Part shown: piece after piece, positions 63,277 to 64,000 of the stretch | Layout of the letters: each line of letters begins with the position of its first letter | Position numbering within the stretch: the first letter of the stretch is position 1 | Source: Nocardia anaemiae NBRC 100462 | GTDB lineage: Bacteria > Actinomycetota > Actinomycetes > Mycobacteriales > Mycobacteriaceae | Direction: 5' to 3' | Assembly (NCBI RefSeq): GCF_001612725.1 | Contig: NZ_BDAZ01000022.1 | Coordinates: forward strand, 1-64,000 | DNA length: 64,000 bases | Notes under the pieces: model-generated | What the model was told of the DNA's origin: nothing | Databases searched by the model: none | Seen by the model: the letters and a program-made list of their open reading frames with translations, nothing else | Position numbers and translations under genes: made by a program

Positions 63277-64000
63277 CCCGCTATCCACTCGCAGGCCGCA
63301 CCGTCGCGTTGACGGGTTCCACCGGTGGGCTCGGCAGTGAATTGGCCCGAGCCCTGCGTGCCCGCGGAGCGAACCTGGCACTCCTGGATATCGACGCCGA
63401 TAACGTGCGTGCGCAAGCGGCCGCGCTCGGCACTGCGCGTCAGGCTCGCGGTTGGCATGCGGATGTCCGCGACATGACCGGCCTGACCGACGCGATGAAC
63501 GCGGCCAGCGAGCATTTCGGCCGTCTCGATGTCGTCATCGCCAATGCCGGAATCGACACCATGGCTCCCATGGCCACCCTGGATCCCGCGGCCTTCGAAC
63601 GTGTCGTCGACATCAACCTCACCGGGGTGTGGCGCACCTTCCGCGCCGGGCTGCCCGGCGTGCAGGCCAATCACGGCTATCTGTTGGCGATTTCCTCGAT
63701 GGCCGCGTTCGTCCACTCCCCGTTGCAAGCGTCGTATACGGCCACCAAAGCCGGTGTCTGGGCGATGTGCGACAGCATCCGCCTCGAACTGCGCCATCGG
63801 GGTGTCGGAGTCGGCAGCGTGCACTCGACCTTCTTCCGCACCCCGATGATGGACGACATCATCGCCGACCCCGCCGGTCGAGTGCTTTGGGGCGGCAATG
63901 AGAAAGGTCTGTTCAAGATGGTGCCCAGCGCCACGGTCGTGCGCGGCATCGTGCGCGGCATCGAACGGCGCTCCGAGCTGATCGTGGTGCCGAAACGCAA
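63273..64000 (+). CDS. SDR oxidoreductase, cassette copy 2, partial
   Basis: ATG 63273 overlaps the hydrolase stop; the frame is open to the window end (242 codons seen). Glycine motif VALTGSTGGLGSELARAL, VIANAGIDTMAPMAT, ISSMAAFVHSPLQASYTATK with catalytic Ser, Tyr and Lys, and LFKMVPSATVVRGIVRGIER. It is a classical NAD(P)-dependent alcohol/ketone oxidoreductase. Copy 1 suggests the full gene may continue into a second SDR domain beyond the window. Confidence 0.9.
   Translation, partial: MTRYPLAGRTVALTGSTGGLGSELARALRARGANLALLDIDADNVRAQAAALGTARQARGWHADVRDMTGLTDAMNAASEHFGRLDVVIANAGIDTMAPMATLDPAAFERVVDINLTGVWRTFRAGLPGVQANHGYLLAISSMAAFVHSPLQASYTATKAGVWAMCDSIRLELRHRGVGVGSVHSTFFRTPMMDDIIADPAGRVLWGGNEKGLFKMVPSATVVRGIVRGIERRSELIVVPKR

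Noticed and set aside
1..64000. CRISPR arrays, tRNA or rRNA genes, prophage or complete insertion sequences
   Set aside because: None seen on reading both strands; the remnants found are explained by local duplication and deletion without requiring a mobile element.

Overview
The window is high-GC actinobacterial DNA, most likely from a mycolic-acid group genus such as Nocardia or Rhodococcus. The indicators are a complete Mce lipid-import operon (two YrbE permeases, MceA to MceF, one Mce-associated protein), an FprB-type ferredoxin/ferredoxin reductase, an F420-type luciferase-like oxidoreductase, three cytochromes P450, and GTG/TTG starts with 4-base ATGA or GTGA overlaps. No rRNA, tRNA, CRISPR array, intact insertion sequence or replication origin was seen.

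Layout. 0-4 kb: a condensing enzyme fused to a DUF35 zinc-ribbon/OB domain (minus strand, cut by the window edge), a divergent SCP-x-like thiolase, and a FadR-type GntR regulator. 4-9 kb (plus): a small ORF, an SMP-30-like beta-propeller, a Baeyer-Villiger-type flavin monooxygenase and a translationally coupled aldehyde dehydrogenase (ALDH). 8.8-13.2 kb (minus): a GMC oxidoreductase, a second FadR-type regulator and an HSL-family esterase. 13.9-20.5 kb: an ALDH, an LLM oxidoreductase, a broken TetR gene, an alpha/beta hydrolase, a [2Fe-2S] ferredoxin plus reductase, and a TetR gene. 20.6-25.2 kb (plus): an ADP-forming acyl-CoA ligase followed by a thiolase-like/enoyl-CoA-hydratase fusion. 25.4-27.1 kb: fprB. 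27.7-30.8 kb: P450 no. 1 and an ALDH. 36.6-31.0 kb (minus): P450 no. 2, ferredoxin, ferredoxin reductase, ALDH and a protein of unknown function in one tight operon. 36.8-38.9 kb (plus): an SCP2-like/alpha-beta hydrolase fusion and a TetR gene. 51.5-38.9 kb (minus): zinc alcohol dehydrogenase, ALDH, P450 no. 3, yrbE A/B, mce A-F and the Mce-associated protein, apparently one 12.6-kb transcription unit. 51.7-56.1 kb (plus): a TetR gene, a decayed copy of the 20.6-25.2 kb ligase/hydratase pair, a frameshifted alcohol dehydrogenase and a coniferyl-aldehyde-type dehydrogenase. 56.1-58.2 kb: gene debris. 58.2-64 kb: an inverted, head-to-head duplication of an SDR / alpha-beta hydrolase / TetR cassette.

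Taken together (inference), this is a catabolic island for a hydrophobic, probably alicyclic, terpenoid or steroid-like substrate. Mce proteins would import it. P450s with their redox partners would hydroxylate it. Alcohol and aldehyde dehydrogenases would oxidise the product to an acid, and the Baeyer-Villiger enzyme with esterases/lactonases would open rings or cleave ketones. The CoA ligase, hydratase and thiolases would complete beta-oxidation. Seven intact one-component regulators (two GntR/FadR, five TetR) suggest several separately induced modules. The many remnants (two broken TetR genes, broken SDR genes, ligase, hydratase and thiolase fragments) show that the region has grown by duplication and is being pruned.
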